Source: Herbaspirillum sp. LeCh32-8 (GTDB taxonomy: Bacteria; Pseudomonadota; Gammaproteobacteria; Burkholderiales; Burkholderiaceae_D). From it: a DNA stretch of 64,000 nucleotides. A program made the position numbers and the translations under genes. The notes under the pieces are model-generated. The model made no database searches, had not been told where the DNA came from, and worked only from the letters and a program-made list of their open reading frames with translations. The stretch lies in NCBI RefSeq assembly GCF_017814915.1, contig NZ_JAGIPZ010000001.1:993559-1057558 (forward strand), in the 5' to 3' direction. Shown piece by piece: positions 16,676 to 27,200 of the stretch. The stretch's first letter is position 1. Every line of letters begins with the position of its first letter.

Positions 16676-19600
16676 ATGAACAAGGGAATCTACCGGGTTG
16701 TCTTCAACAAAAAGACCGGTGACTACACAGCTGTCGCTGAAACGGCCTGCATCCAAGGCAAGGGTAAGCACGCCGGCAACGCCGCCCCGCGTGTTTTTGC
16801 GCCTCGCCCCTTCCCTGATTTGTTCTCGCTGCGATTTGTACGTCTGGCTGTCGGCATTGCCGCACTCTTTGGCAGCGTCACCGAGGTCCATGCCCAGGTC
16901 GTCGCCTATCGCAATGCTCCTGCCAACCAACAACCCACGGTGCTCAAGACTGGCAATGGCGTACCGCTGGTCAATATCCAGACGCCGAGCGCACAAGGTG
17001 TCTCACGCAACATCTATAGCCAGTTTGACGTCGATAGCAAAGGCGTCATTCTCAACAACGCCCGCAGCAATGCGCCAACGACGTTGGGCGGGTGGGTGCA
17101 AGGCAATCCCTGGCTCGCTACCGGCACCGCCAAAGTCATCGTCAATGAGGTCAATTCGGCCAGTCCGAGTTACTTGCGCGGCTACGTTGAAGTCGCCGGC
17201 GACCGCGCCCAGGTCATTCTTGCGAATCCCTCGGGTCTGGTGATCAATGGCGGAGGTTTCCTGAATGCCACCCGCGCCACATTGACCACCGGCACGCCCA
17301 GCATCGTCGGCGGCGCGCTCGACGCCTACCGCGTCACTGGCGGCATGGTCACCATCGACGGTACCGGCCTCGACACCAAATCCGCCGACTACACCGACAT
17401 CATGGCGCGCGCCGTGCAGATCAATGGCAACATTTGGGCCAACAAACTGAAGATCAGCACCGGCATCAATGCAATCTCTGTCGATCACGGTACGGTCACA
17501 GCCACCACGGGCCCCACCGGGGCAGCACCGGGGCCGTTCTCCATTGACGTGGCACAACTGGCTGGTATGTATGCCGGGCAGATCACATTGGTGGGCACAG
17601 AACACGGCGTTGGCATGAACAACGCTGGCGCCATCGGCGCCAGTGCCGGCGATGTGGTGGTCACCGCAGATGGTTTGCTGCAAAACAAGGGGCGCATTAC
17701 CGCCAGCCAAGGAATCACCGCCAAAACTGCCGGCCTGAACAACCAGGGTGGCCAATTGCAGGCCGGCGGCAACACGACACTTGCGCTTGGGGCGGCGCAA
17801 CTGAACAACACCGGCGGACTGATCCGCAGCAACGGCGCCGTCTCGATCACGGCCGCCAGCGTCAACAACAGCAACACCACTGGCGCCGATCTTGGCATTC
17901 AAGGCCAGTCGGTGACGATTGCGGCAACTGACCTCAGCAACAAGGCAGGCGCGATTCGCGCCAACACCGATTTGACGATCGCCGGCACAGGCGGCATCGA
18001 CAACACCAATGGCACCCTCTCCGCCGGCCAGACGCTGAATGTGCACGACGCTCATGCCGCTGGCGCAGCCAAGACACAAACCGTCACCAATACCGGCGGC
18101 ACCGTCATCGCCGGCAAGCAACTGAGCATCGACAGCGCCGCCGTGAGTGGCGACGGCCAAGTACTCAGCCTGGGCGATCTGTCGCTCAAGGTCAACGCCG
18201 ATTATGCCAATACAGGCACCACACAGGCCGATGGCAACGCCACTATCACCACCACCGGAAAGCTATCCAACAGCGGCAAGCTCTCCGCCGGCAAAACACT
18301 CTTGGCCACTGCGACCTCTATCGACAACCAAGCCGGTGGCCAGATCATCGCGCGGACCAATCAACTGCGCGCAACCGACAGCCACACCTTCACCAACCGC
18401 GGCCTGATCGACGGCAGTGATACTTTCATCGACAGCCCGACCATCAACAACATGGGCGCCGGCCGCATCTATGGCGATCACCTGGCCCTTTCCGGCGACA
18501 CGCTGAACAACCTCCCGGAGACCGTCAATGGCGTCACATCGGCCCCGGTCATCGCGGCACGCGTACGTGCGGACCTGGGCTTCTCCACTATCAACAACAG
18601 CGACCACGCCCTGATCTACTCTGCTGGTGACTTCGCCACCGGCAACGCGCTTAATGCCAGCCATCAAGCCGCTGGCATGGGTGATGTCATCAATAACAGC
18701 AGCGCCACCATCGCCGCCGATGGCAATGGCACGTTCAGCCACAAGACCGTCAACAACGTCAACGCTCATCTGGAAACGACCGTCGAAAATAGTACCGGTC
18801 GGCGTATCGTGCAATACCGGCTGAACGGCGCGACCGAAAAGATCGACGCCGACAGCGTCAAGCTCGTCAATATCGGCAATGGCCAGATCGTGACCGATTG
18901 GAAGCAAATGGGCGACGAAGACAACTTCCGCCTGCAACTTCCCAACGGCCAGACCGTCCGCGAATGGACCATCTACGACGGCACCGAACAGATCGCACGC
19001 ACCAAGGTCACCAAGAGCGATCCCGGCCTGATCAACATCGGCGGCAATCTGCGGTTCAACAGCCAGTCCGTCAACAACCGCAATAGCCAGATCATCGCCG
19101 GCGGCGACAATACCGGCAGCAATGTTCTCGGCACCAAGCCGGTCAACAATGGCATCACCGGCACACAGGTGGTCACCACCACGGGCGTGGCCAAATACAC
19201 CTATATCAAAAGCCATAGTTTCAGTGCCGACGACCGCCGTTACGACGACCGTCCCTATGAAGGGCAATCGATCCAGACCAGCTTCGTGCTGGACATCACC
19301 CCGACCGACGGTACCGGCGCCCAGCAAGATCGCACGCTCAAGAACACGCCCAGCGCGGTTTCCGGCAGTGCCGGCGTGGTCGTGCGCACCAGCAACCCCA
19401 ACATTACGCTACCCAATAGCGCACTCTTCGTCCCTGGCAACAATCGCTACCTGATTGCCACCGATCCGCAATTTGCCAACTATCGCAGCTGGCTCAGCTC
19501 CGACTTCATGCTCACCCAGCTGAGCCAAGACCCCAATGTGGTCATGAAACGACTGGGCGACGGCTTCTACGAGCAACTCCTGGTGCAGCAGCAAATCCAG

Positions 19601-22600
19601 AAGGCCATCGGCCAGCGTTATGCCGGCAACTACGCCAATAACGAAGCGCAATACCAGGCACTGATGACGGCCGGAGTGCAGATGGCACAGACATTCCATT
19701 ACGAACTCGGCGTGGCGCTCACCACCGAACAGATGGCCATGCTGACCTCAGACATCGTCTGGCTGGTCAAGCAGACGGTAACCCTGGCCGATGGCAGCCA
19801 TCAAGACGTGCTGGTGCCACAAGTCTATTTGCGCGCAAATCGCACGCAGGTCACAGGTGAAGGCACCTTGATTGCCGGCACCAATGTCAATTACCAGACC
19901 GCCGACGACATCCTTAACAACGGCACGATTGCCGCCAAAAACACCGCCGTTCTGAGCGGCAACAACATCAACAATCTCGGCGGGCGCGTGTCCGGCACCG
20001 ATACGGTATTGCAGGCGCAGACCGACATCAACAACCTGGGCGGCCAGATCGACGGGGACAACAGCGTCACCGCTGCGGCCGGCCGCGATATCAACATCAA
20101 CAGCACCAGCGTATCGACAGCCAACGCCACCACTACCGGCGCCAACATCGACAGCGTCGCCAGCGTTAGCGGCAAGACCCTCAGCATTACCGCCGGGCGA
20201 GACCTGAGCGCCAACGCCGCCGTAATCGATGCGACCGGCAACGCCACGCTCTCCGCCACGCGCGACATCAAACTGGGCACTGTCAAGGAAGGCTTCACAG
20301 AGACGATTCGCTGGGCCGACGACAAAGGCGCCTCCAATTGGGTGGAGGCACTCACCGGGCCCAACTTCGCTGACGAGGCCAACGGCGCGCACGGCACCAA
20401 AGAAGTCGGTGTGAACCGCGCTACGCTCAGCGTCAGCCGGGAAGTCGCCACGCAACTCAGCGGCAACAACATCAGCATCAACGCCGGGCACGATATCACC
20501 ACGCAAGGCACACAAGTCACCGCTGCCGGCGCCTTGGCCGCCATCGCCGGGCACGATCTCAACATCGGAACGGCCAACGCCTCCGCCAGCGCCCGTGATG
20601 AGCATCAGAAGAGTTCCAGCGGCATCCTCAGCGGCAAAACCACGCAAACCGACGACGCCAGCAGCTATAGCCGCCAAATGGGCAGCACCTTCAGCGGCAA
20701 CACCTCCGTGCTGACTGCTGGTAACAACGCCAGCATCAACGGCAGCGACGTAGTCTCCACACAAGGCACGCAAATCACCGCTGCCGGCGACATCAACATC
20801 GTGGCCGCCGCCGACACCAGCACCGAGAGCCACTACAAGAAAGAAACCACCTCCGGCATCTTCAGCGGCGGCGGCCTGGGCGTGACGGTGGGCAGCAAGA
20901 TGCAAAGCAACGCCCAGACGCGCACCACCGCCACCGCATCGGGCAGCACGGTCGGCGCCACCAACGGCAACGTGCTACTTACCGCCGGTCAGCACTACAC
21001 CCAAACCGCCAGCACCGTTATCGCCCCGCAAGGCAATGTCAGTATCAGCGGCAAGCAGGTCGACATCACCGCCGGCATCAACACCGAACAGAACACGCAA
21101 GAGACCAAGTCCAAGCAACAAGGCGTCACCGTGCAGATCACCAATCCGGTCGTCAGCGCCGTACAAACGGTGATGAGCATGCAGGACGCCAAACAAAAGA
21201 CCAAGAACGGCCGCAGCAAGATCCTGGCCGACGCCGCCAGCGCGCTGGCGGTGGCTAATGCCGCCGCACAGACCAGCGCAGCCGCTCCGGCCGGCGGCAT
21301 CGACCTGGCCGCCTCCATCGGCGCCTCCAGCAGCCAGAGCACTACCGTACAAAACGGCACCAGCGCCGCCAGTTCCACCGTAGCCGCAGGCGGCACCACC
21401 ACCATTACCGCCACCGGCGCCGGCAAAGACAGCAACCTCGCCATCGTCGGCAGCGAGGTCAGCGGCAACAACGTCAACCTCAAGGCTGACAACCAGATCA
21501 ACCTGCTCGGCCAACGCAATAACAACGAAGAGCACAGCAGCAACAAGAGCAGATCGGCCAGTGTCGGTTTCTCTGTAGGCAGCAGCGGCTGGCGCTTCAA
21601 CGCCAGCGCCTCCGGCAGCCGTGGTAAAGGCGATGGCAGTGACAGCGATGTCACTAACACCCTCGTCACTGCCAACAATCAGTTGGCCATGGCCTCAGGC
21701 GGCGACACCACCATCAAGGGTGCTACTGCATCGGGTAAGCAGGTCACAGCCAATGTGGGCGGCGACCTCAATGTGGAAAGCCTGCAAGACAGTAGCCAAT
21801 ACAAGAGCCAGCAACAAAGCTTGGGTGGCAGCATCAGCGTGGGCACCGGCTTCTCCGGCAGTATCAATGCGTCGCACAGCAAGGTTGACGGCAACTATGT
21901 CAGCGTCATCGAGCAAAGCGGTATCAATGCCGGTGATGGCGGATTCCAAGTGAACGTCAATGGCAACACGGACCTCAAGGGCGGCAAGATCGCGAGTACT
22001 GACAAGGCCGTCGCCGATAACAAAAACACCTTCCAAACCACCAGCCTCACCACCAGCACCATCCAGAACCAAAGCAACTACAAGGCCGAGAGCCAGAGTT
22101 TTAGTGTGGGTGGTGGCTATGCCGGTGGCAACACCTCAATGAACGGCGGCGGCCTCGGTGTTAGCAACGAAAGCGGCAGCGCCGCCAGTACTACCACCTC
22201 AGGCATCTCGGGCATCGCCGGCGACAAGGCCGTACGCAGCGACAAAGACAGCAGCAACGCGCTTAAGAAAACCTGGAACGGCCAGCAACTCAACGACGAT
22301 GTGACAGCGCAAGCCCAGATCATGCAAGTGTTTGGGCAACAAGCAGGCCAAGCCATCGGCGACTACGCCAGCAAACAACTCAAAAAAGCCATCGACTCAG
22401 GTGACACCGAAGGCATCAACAATTGGAAAGAAGGCGGCATCTATCGTGTCGCCCTACACACCTTGGCCGGCGGCCTGGCTGGTGGTGTGGCGGGTGCTTC
22501 CGGTGCGGGCGTATCGGCGGCCTCCATTGCAGATATTGGTAAGCTCATTAACCAGCTTGATCTACCAGACGGAGTAAAGAAAGGACTCATTGCCGCAGCC

Positions 22601-23527
22601 GGCACCGCCGTAGGTGCTGCTGTAGGTGGTGCATCAGGCGCTGCGGCCGGGTTTAACCAGACCGTCAATAATTACCTAAAACATGACGAAGTCGAAGAAA
22701 AGCTGAAGAAGAAAGCGGACTGTGCGACAAGCAGCAATCCAGCGCAATGCCGTAGCGCCGTAGAAGCGGCTTATAACCAAATCGGTCGCGACCGCCAGCA
22801 ACGACAATGCAGCGACGCCAATAGCTGCCGGGCCAATCGTGACGAGATCACGGCAGACTTGCAAACAACATCATCACGCCAAGCGGAACTGGATCGAAAG
22901 CTCTATCAAGGCAAACTCTCTCCGGAAGAAAATCAGGAATATTTTGCGAACGGCCAGCAGATACAATTGATGCAATCTGCCTTACAAGAAGCGAACCGAC
23001 AGATTCGTGCAGTTGTTCCGATGTCGCAATGGACGACGGCTGAACGGGACCAGACCTTTACGGATGCAATGACGGCCGTTGGCGGATTGGGGGCTGCTGG
23101 GGCGGCAGGTAGTGTGAAGGTGCCAAGGGCAAATAGTGCAGCGAATTTCGCAAGTGATGATCTGCTCGTCGGGCACTTCAATAAGCATGGCATGGAGTTC
23201 CGTACAAACAGTTCGCAGGAATATCTGCAAGTTGGTCGGGACATTATGCAAAACGGGCAGAAAGTTACGTACTTCTATGAGCCTGCGAATGAAATACGGA
23301 CGGGTTACATCTCATTCATGAGAAATTCCAGTAAGACTGGCGAGTCGCTGTTTGGATTTGTCGGGACGAACACAGATGGGGCCATTACTACCATTCATGT
23401 CAAGCCTCGCACCGAGCTGTTCGACTTGCTTGGAGATGGTGCACAGAGTCAACTGAAAGCATTCCGCACTAATACAGTTGGACCTGCACCTCAACAAGGA
23501 TGGAAGTATCCGTACAACAAACCTTGA
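16676..23527 (+). CDS. cdiA: CdiA/FhaB-type contact-dependent growth inhibition exoprotein
   Basis: This 2283-residue protein begins MNKGIYRVVFNKKTG, the extended signal peptide (ESPR) motif of two-partner-secreted proteins; a GTG two codons upstream is less likely. Signal cleavage is predicted after VHA (about residue 73). Residues about 80-215 are the TPS secretion domain (NPSGLVINGGGFLN motif). Filamentous haemagglutinin repeats fill about 250-1850. From about residue 1950 composition becomes AT-richer and sequence unique: NNYLKHDEVEEKL and a Cys-containing linker, then a C-terminal toxin candidate of about 120 residues (HFNKHGMEFRTNSSQEYL...IHVKPRTELFDLLGDG) resembling BECR-fold nuclease toxins. 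It would be exported by the CdiB protein at 29139 and deliver its tip to neighbouring cells. The toxin class is inferred. Confidence 0.9.
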   Translation: MNKGIYRVVFNKKTGDYTAVAETACIQGKGKHAGNAAPRVFAPRPFPDLFSLRFVRLAVGIAALFGSVTEVHAQVVAYRNAPANQQPTVLKTGNGVPLVNIQTPSAQGVSRNIYSQFDVDSKGVILNNARSNAPTTLGGWVQGNPWLATGTAKVIVNEVNSASPSYLRGYVEVAGDRAQVILANPSGLVINGGGFLNATRATLTTGTPSIVGGALDAYRVTGGMVTIDGTGLDTKSADYTDIMARAVQINGNIWANKLKISTGINAISVDHGTVTATTGPTGAAPGPFSIDVAQLAGMYAGQITLVGTEHGVGMNNAGAIGASAGDVVVTADGLLQNKGRITASQGITAKTAGLNNQGGQLQAGGNTTLALGAAQLNNTGGLIRSNGAVSITAASVNNSNTTGADLGIQGQSVTIAATDLSNKAGAIRANTDLTIAGTGGIDNTNGTLSAGQTLNVHDAHAAGAAKTQTVTNTGGTVIAGKQLSIDSAAVSGDGQVLSLGDLSLKVNADYANTGTTQADGNATITTTGKLSNSGKLSAGKTLLATATSIDNQAGGQIIARTNQLRATDSHTFTNRGLIDGSDTFIDSPTINNMGAGRIYGDHLALSGDTLNNLPETVNGVTSAPVIAARVRADLGFSTINNSDHALIYSAGDFATGNALNASHQAAGMGDVINNSSATIAADGNGTFSHKTVNNVNAHLETTVENSTGRRIVQYRLNGATEKIDADSVKLVNIGNGQIVTDWKQMGDEDNFRLQLPNGQTVREWTIYDGTEQIARTKVTKSDPGLINIGGNLRFNSQSVNNRNSQIIAGGDNTGSNVLGTKPVNNGITGTQVVTTTGVAKYTYIKSHSFSADDRRYDDRPYEGQSIQTSFVLDITPTDGTGAQQDRTLKNTPSAVSGSAGVVVRTSNPNITLPNSALFVPGNNRYLIATDPQFANYRSWLSSDFMLTQLSQDPNVVMKRLGDGFYEQLLVQQQIQKAIGQRYAGNYANNEAQYQALMTAGVQMAQTFHYELGVALTTEQMAMLTSDIVWLVKQTVTLADGSHQDVLVPQVYLRANRTQVTGEGTLIAGTNVNYQTADDILNNGTIAAKNTAVLSGNNINNLGGRVSGTDTVLQAQTDINNLGGQIDGDNSVTAAAGRDININSTSVSTANATTTGANIDSVASVSGKTLSITAGRDLSANAAVIDATGNATLSATRDIKLGTVKEGFTETIRWADDKGASNWVEALTGPNFADEANGAHGTKEVGVNRATLSVSREVATQLSGNNISINAGHDITTQGTQVTAAGALAAIAGHDLNIGTANASASARDEHQKSSSGILSGKTTQTDDASSYSRQMGSTFSGNTSVLTAGNNASINGSDVVSTQGTQITAAGDINIVAAADTSTESHYKKETTSGIFSGGGLGVTVGSKMQSNAQTRTTATASGSTVGATNGNVLLTAGQHYTQTASTVIAPQGNVSISGKQVDITAGINTEQNTQETKSKQQGVTVQITNPVVSAVQTVMSMQDAKQKTKNGRSKILADAASALAVANAAAQTSAAAPAGGIDLAASIGASSSQSTTVQNGTSAASSTVAAGGTTTITATGAGKDSNLAIVGSEVSGNNVNLKADNQINLLGQRNNNEEHSSNKSRSASVGFSVGSSGWRFNASASGSRGKGDGSDSDVTNTLVTANNQLAMASGGDTTIKGATASGKQVTANVGGDLNVESLQDSSQYKSQQQSLGGSISVGTGFSGSINASHSKVDGNYVSVIEQSGINAGDGGFQVNVNGNTDLKGGKIASTDKAVADNKNTFQTTSLTTSTIQNQSNYKAESQSFSVGGGYAGGNTSMNGGGLGVSNESGSAASTTTSGISGIAGDKAVRSDKDSSNALKKTWNGQQLNDDVTAQAQIMQVFGQQAGQAIGDYASKQLKKAIDSGDTEGINNWKEGGIYRVALHTLAGGLAGGVAGASGAGVSAASIADIGKLINQLDLPDGVKKGLIAAAGTAVGAAVGGASGAAAGFNQTVNNYLKHDEVEEKLKKKADCATSSNPAQCRSAVEAAYNQIGRDRQQRQCSDANSCRANRDEITADLQTTSSRQAELDRKLYQGKLSPEENQEYFANGQQIQLMQSALQEANRQIRAVVPMSQWTTAERDQTFTDAMTAVGGLGAAGAAGSVKVPRANSAANFASDDLLVGHFNKHGMEFRTNSSQEYLQVGRDIMQNGQKVTYFYEPANEIRTGYISFMRNSSKTGESLFGFVGTNTDGAITTIHVKPRTELFDLLGDGAQSQLKAFRTNTVGPAPQQGWKYPYNKP
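20410..22330 (+). repeat. CDI repeat segment, copy 1 (within the full-length gene)
   Basis: This part of the large exoprotein gene is duplicated at 24296-26210 with very high nucleotide similarity. For example, the stretch around 21300-21470 is almost identical to 25160-25335. It is also partly duplicated at 28243-28644. Similarity starts at the VNRATL codons and fades after the KTWNG codons, just before the variable toxin region. Confidence 0.9.
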
Positions 23528-23535
23528 GATAAAAA

Positions 23536-23943
23536 ATGACAACTACCAATTACCAAACTGTCCGAGTTAAAAAAATTGGGAACGATGTTGAAGAAGAAGT
23601 CGTTCTTGAGAGTGATGGCCATGAACTCGTGTGCTTTGCCAGCAATCGCCCCGCCTCTTTAGAGGTGAGTAAGACCTATCCCGTTGCCCTTACTCTTCTT
23701 GTTATGGATGACTATGACATAACTGTCTTGGAGAATGATGGCAATCAAAGCCTTGAACGGTTAGATGACAGTTTTGCTTATAGAGTTGTTGGCTCGTTAA
23801 TTGATGGGCGTTTGCGGTGCTGCGGTTTTGAATTTAAAGACGAAGCGTTAGAAACTGAGTTCGCGTATTTGAACGGGCAAACTGTTGTCATGAGAGTCGA
23901 TCGAATTAACGTTAAATTCTTGAAGAGTTCCTCAGGTTGTTGA
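23536..23943 (+). CDS. cdiI: Putative CDI immunity protein (partner of the toxin at 16676-23527)
   Basis: This 135-residue protein starts 8 bp after the exoprotein stop. It is small and acidic (VEEEVVLESDG, MDDYDITVLENDG) with no signal or membrane segment, as expected of a cytoplasmic inhibitor. Its codon use and GC content are as low as the toxin end of the upstream gene and unlike the haemagglutinin repeats, showing the two moved as a unit. No immunity family is recognised from sequence. The function rests on position (cdiA-cdiI order of Burkholderia-type loci), size and composition. A strong terminator follows. Confidence 0.72.
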   Translation: MTTTNYQTVRVKKIGNDVEEEVVLESDGHELVCFASNRPASLEVSKTYPVALTLLVMDDYDITVLENDGNQSLERLDDSFAYRVVGSLIDGRLRCCGFEFKDEALETEFAYLNGQTVVMRVDRINVKFLKSSSGC

Positions 23944-23986
23944 AAGAGAGAAGTCCTTACTCACTCGCCTGCGGCGGGTAGCAGTT

Positions 23987-24030
23987 AAGAGAGGGGTCTC
24001 GATTGTAGACCTTCTCTTGTGTTTTTTTTT
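23987..24030 (+). terminator. Strong terminator after the immunity gene
   Basis: AAGAGAGGGGTCT (23987-23999) and AGACCTTCTCTT (24007-24018) form a 12-bp RNA stem with two G-U pairs, followed by GTG and nine T residues. It sits about 44 bp after the immunity gene and would separate cdiA-cdiI from everything downstream, including the transporter gene. Confidence 0.82.
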
Positions 24031-24183
24031 ACTCGGGGCAAATAGCGCATTCGCTCCAACAGTGCACCGACCTACTTCCCTTACATAATAGAGGTAGCGT
24101 TGAGCGTCCAACACTCAGCAGCGTCGATGGCAAAAGTGGAATTTACGAATTCGACTGGAAAAGTGAGGCATCCGGGGGACGGC

Positions 24184-24291
24184 ATGGCAATGAATGGCTA
24201 TGTAGAAACGTTGATTTACTTCGGACTGTTTGTTCTTGCCTTGTCGCTAGTGGCATTGAGCGTCAGGAAGCGGGACAAGGATGACGATTGA
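24184..24291 (+). CDS. Possible 35-residue membrane peptide
   Basis: MAMNGYVETLIYFGLFVLALSL... is one hydrophobic helix followed by a charged tail (RKRDKDDD), preceded by a purine-rich GGGGGA. Its end overlaps the start of the displaced toxin module. It could be a genuine small protein or chance. I see no homologue and give low confidence. Confidence 0.3.
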   Translation: MAMNGYVETLIYFGLFVLALSLVALSVRKRDKDDD

Positions 24292-27200
24292 CCTGAGCGT
24301 CAACCGCGCCACGCTCACCGCCAGCCAGGAAGTCGCCACCCAACTCAACGGCAACAACATCAGCATCAACGCCGGACACGACCTCACCACGCAAGGCGCA
24401 CAAGTCGTCGCAATCGGTGCGCTGGCCGCCGTTGCCGGCCATGATCTCAACATCGGTACAGCCAACGCGTCTGCCAGCGCCAGCGACGAACACCAGAAGA
24501 GCGCTTCCGGCATCCTCTCCGGCAAGACCACGCAAACCGACGACGCCAGCAGTTACAGCCGCCAGATCGGCAGCACCTTCAGCGGCAACACCACCCAACT
24601 CACCGCCGGCAACAACGCCACCCTCACCGGCAGCGACGTAGTCTCCACCCAAGGCACGCAGGTCACGGCAGCCAACGACCTCAACATCATTGCCGCCACC
24701 GACACCAGCACCGAAAGCCACTATAAAAAAGAAACCACCTCCGGCGTCTTCAGCGGCGGCGGCCTGGGCGTGACGGTGGGCAGCAAGATGCAAAGCACCG
24801 ACCAAGCCCACACCACCGCCACCGCATCGGGCAGCACGGTGGGCGCCACCAACGGCAACGTGACACTGACTGCCGGCCAAACCGCCAGCACCGTTATCGC
24901 CCCGCAAGGCGACGTTGCCATCAGCGCAAAGCAGGTCGACATCAGCGCCGGCGTCAACACCGAACAGAACACGCAAGAGACCAAGTCCAAGCAACAAGGC
25001 GTGACTGTGCAAATCACCAACCCGGTGGTCAGCGCCGTACAAACGGTGATGAGCATGCAGGAGGCCAAGAGCAAGACCAAGAACGGCCGCAGCAAGCTCC
25101 TGGCCGACGCCGCCAGCGCACTGGCAGTGGCCAATGCCGCCGCACAGACCAGTGCCGCTGCCCCGGCCGGCGGCATCGACCTGGCCGCCTCCATCGGCGC
25201 CTCCAGCAGCCAGAGCACTACCGTACAAAACGGCACCAGCGCCGCCAGTTCCACCGTAGCCGCAGGCGGCACCACCACCATTACCGCCACCGGCGCCGGC
25301 AAAGACAGCAACCTCGCCATCGTCGGCAGCGAAGTCAGCGGCAACAATGTCAGCCTCACCGCCGACAACCAGATCAACCTGCTCGGCCAACGCAACAACA
25401 ACGAAGAACACAGCAGCAACAAAAGCAGCTCGGCCAGTGTCGGTTTCTCTGTAGGAAGCAGCGGCTGGCGCTTCAACGCCAGCGCCTCCGGCAGCCGTGG
25501 CAAAGGCGATGGCAGTGACAGCGATGTCACTAACACCCACGTCACTGCCAACAATCAGTTGGCCATGGCCTCAGGCGGCGACACCACCATCAAGGGTGCT
25601 ACTGCATCCGGCAAGCAGGTCACAGCCAATGTGAGCGGCAACCTCAATGTAGAAAGCCTGCAAGACAGTAGCCAATACAAGAGCCAGCAACAAAGCCTGG
25701 GCGGCAGCATCAGCGCGGGTACCGGCTTCTCCGGCAGTATCAATGCGTCGCACAGCAAGGTTGACGGCAACTATGTCAGCGTCATCGAGCAAAGCGGCAT
25801 CAATGCCGGTGATGGCGGCTTCCAGGTCAATGTGAATGGCAACACCGACCTTAAAGGCGGCAAGATCGCCAGCTCCGACAAGGCAGTTCAGGACGGTAAA
25901 AATACTTTCCAAACCGCCAGCCTCACCACCAGCGACATCCAGAACCAAAGCAACTACAAGGCCGAGAGCCAGAGCTTCAGTGCGGGTGGTGGGTATGCTG
26001 GCGGCAACACGGCATTGAGCGGCACTGGCATCGGCTTCGCCAACGAGAGCGGCAGTGCCGCCAGCACCACTATCTCAGGTATCTCCGGCATCGCCGGCGA
26101 CAAATCGGTACGCAGCGACAAAGACAGCAGCAACGCACTCGCTAAAACCTGGAACGGCAAAGAGTTGCCGCAGGACGTCGCCGCACAAGCCCAGATCATG
26201 GAGACCTTCGGCAAACAAGCTGCGCTGAGTGTCGGTACCTACGCCACCAGCAAACTCAACGCGCTCAAAAATCAGATCAAGGTTGAAACCGATCCTGCCA
26301 AGAAAGCCGAACTACAAAGCGAAGCCAAGAACTGGGATGAAGGTGGAGCCTACCGCACTGCCCTGCATGCGGCCGCTGGTGCACTAGGCGGTGGACTGGC
26401 AGGAGCCGCAGGGGCGACGGCATCGGCTGTAGCCATGCCGGCCATTGCAGCACAAATCGACAAGCTGGACGTGCCCAATGCAATTAAGCAGGCCTTGGCG
26501 CAAGTAGCGGCTGCGGCACTGGGTGTTGCTGTGGGTGGTACGGCGGGGGTGTCGTCGGCGGTGAGTGTGGAGGCTAATAATCGGCAGTTGCATCCCAAGG
26601 AAATACAGTGGATCAAGGACAATGCCGCCCACTATGCACAACAGAGAGGCATTACTCCCGCCGAAGCAGAAAAAGAACTGGCGGAGCAAGCCTACCGGCA
26701 GGATCAGAATGGCGCGGCAGGCACATGGGATGCGAATGCCAGTGCTTTCTTAAAGCAGGCCTATGGCACTCTGTTGCCGCCTGATCCGAATTGCCCGAGC
26801 TGTGGCCCGGGTTATATGTTTCAGGCCACGGCAGCGCAGAAGGCGGATGTCAACATGTACGCTAATCAGTTGCCACAAACTGCAGCCTTTTATATCAAGA
26901 ACGGTCTGCAGATACCAACTGCCCAACAAGCAGCAGATGCAACCAAGCGCAGTAATGACATACGCGATACGGTAGGCAAAGCTACGATAGGTGCGGCTGC
27001 AGTAGCAGCCGGAACAACACTTCCGCCGATATTAAGTCTTTGCTTGTCCAATCCGGTTGTGTGTAACCAGCTTGCCATTACTGGCGGAGAAATCGCTGCT
27101 GGTGATGCTCTGGGGCCAGCAAGTCTTGCCATAGGTGGCGTCGCCGCTGGAAAGATGGGATTGAAGTCTGTGCAAAGCGCTGAACAGGCCAATGCGAAGA

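Noticed and set aside
20410..26210. Possible CRISPR array or tandem satellite in the repetitive region
   Set aside because: The repeats are long coding haemagglutinin segments in frame, with no short direct repeats separated by unique spacers and no cas genes.
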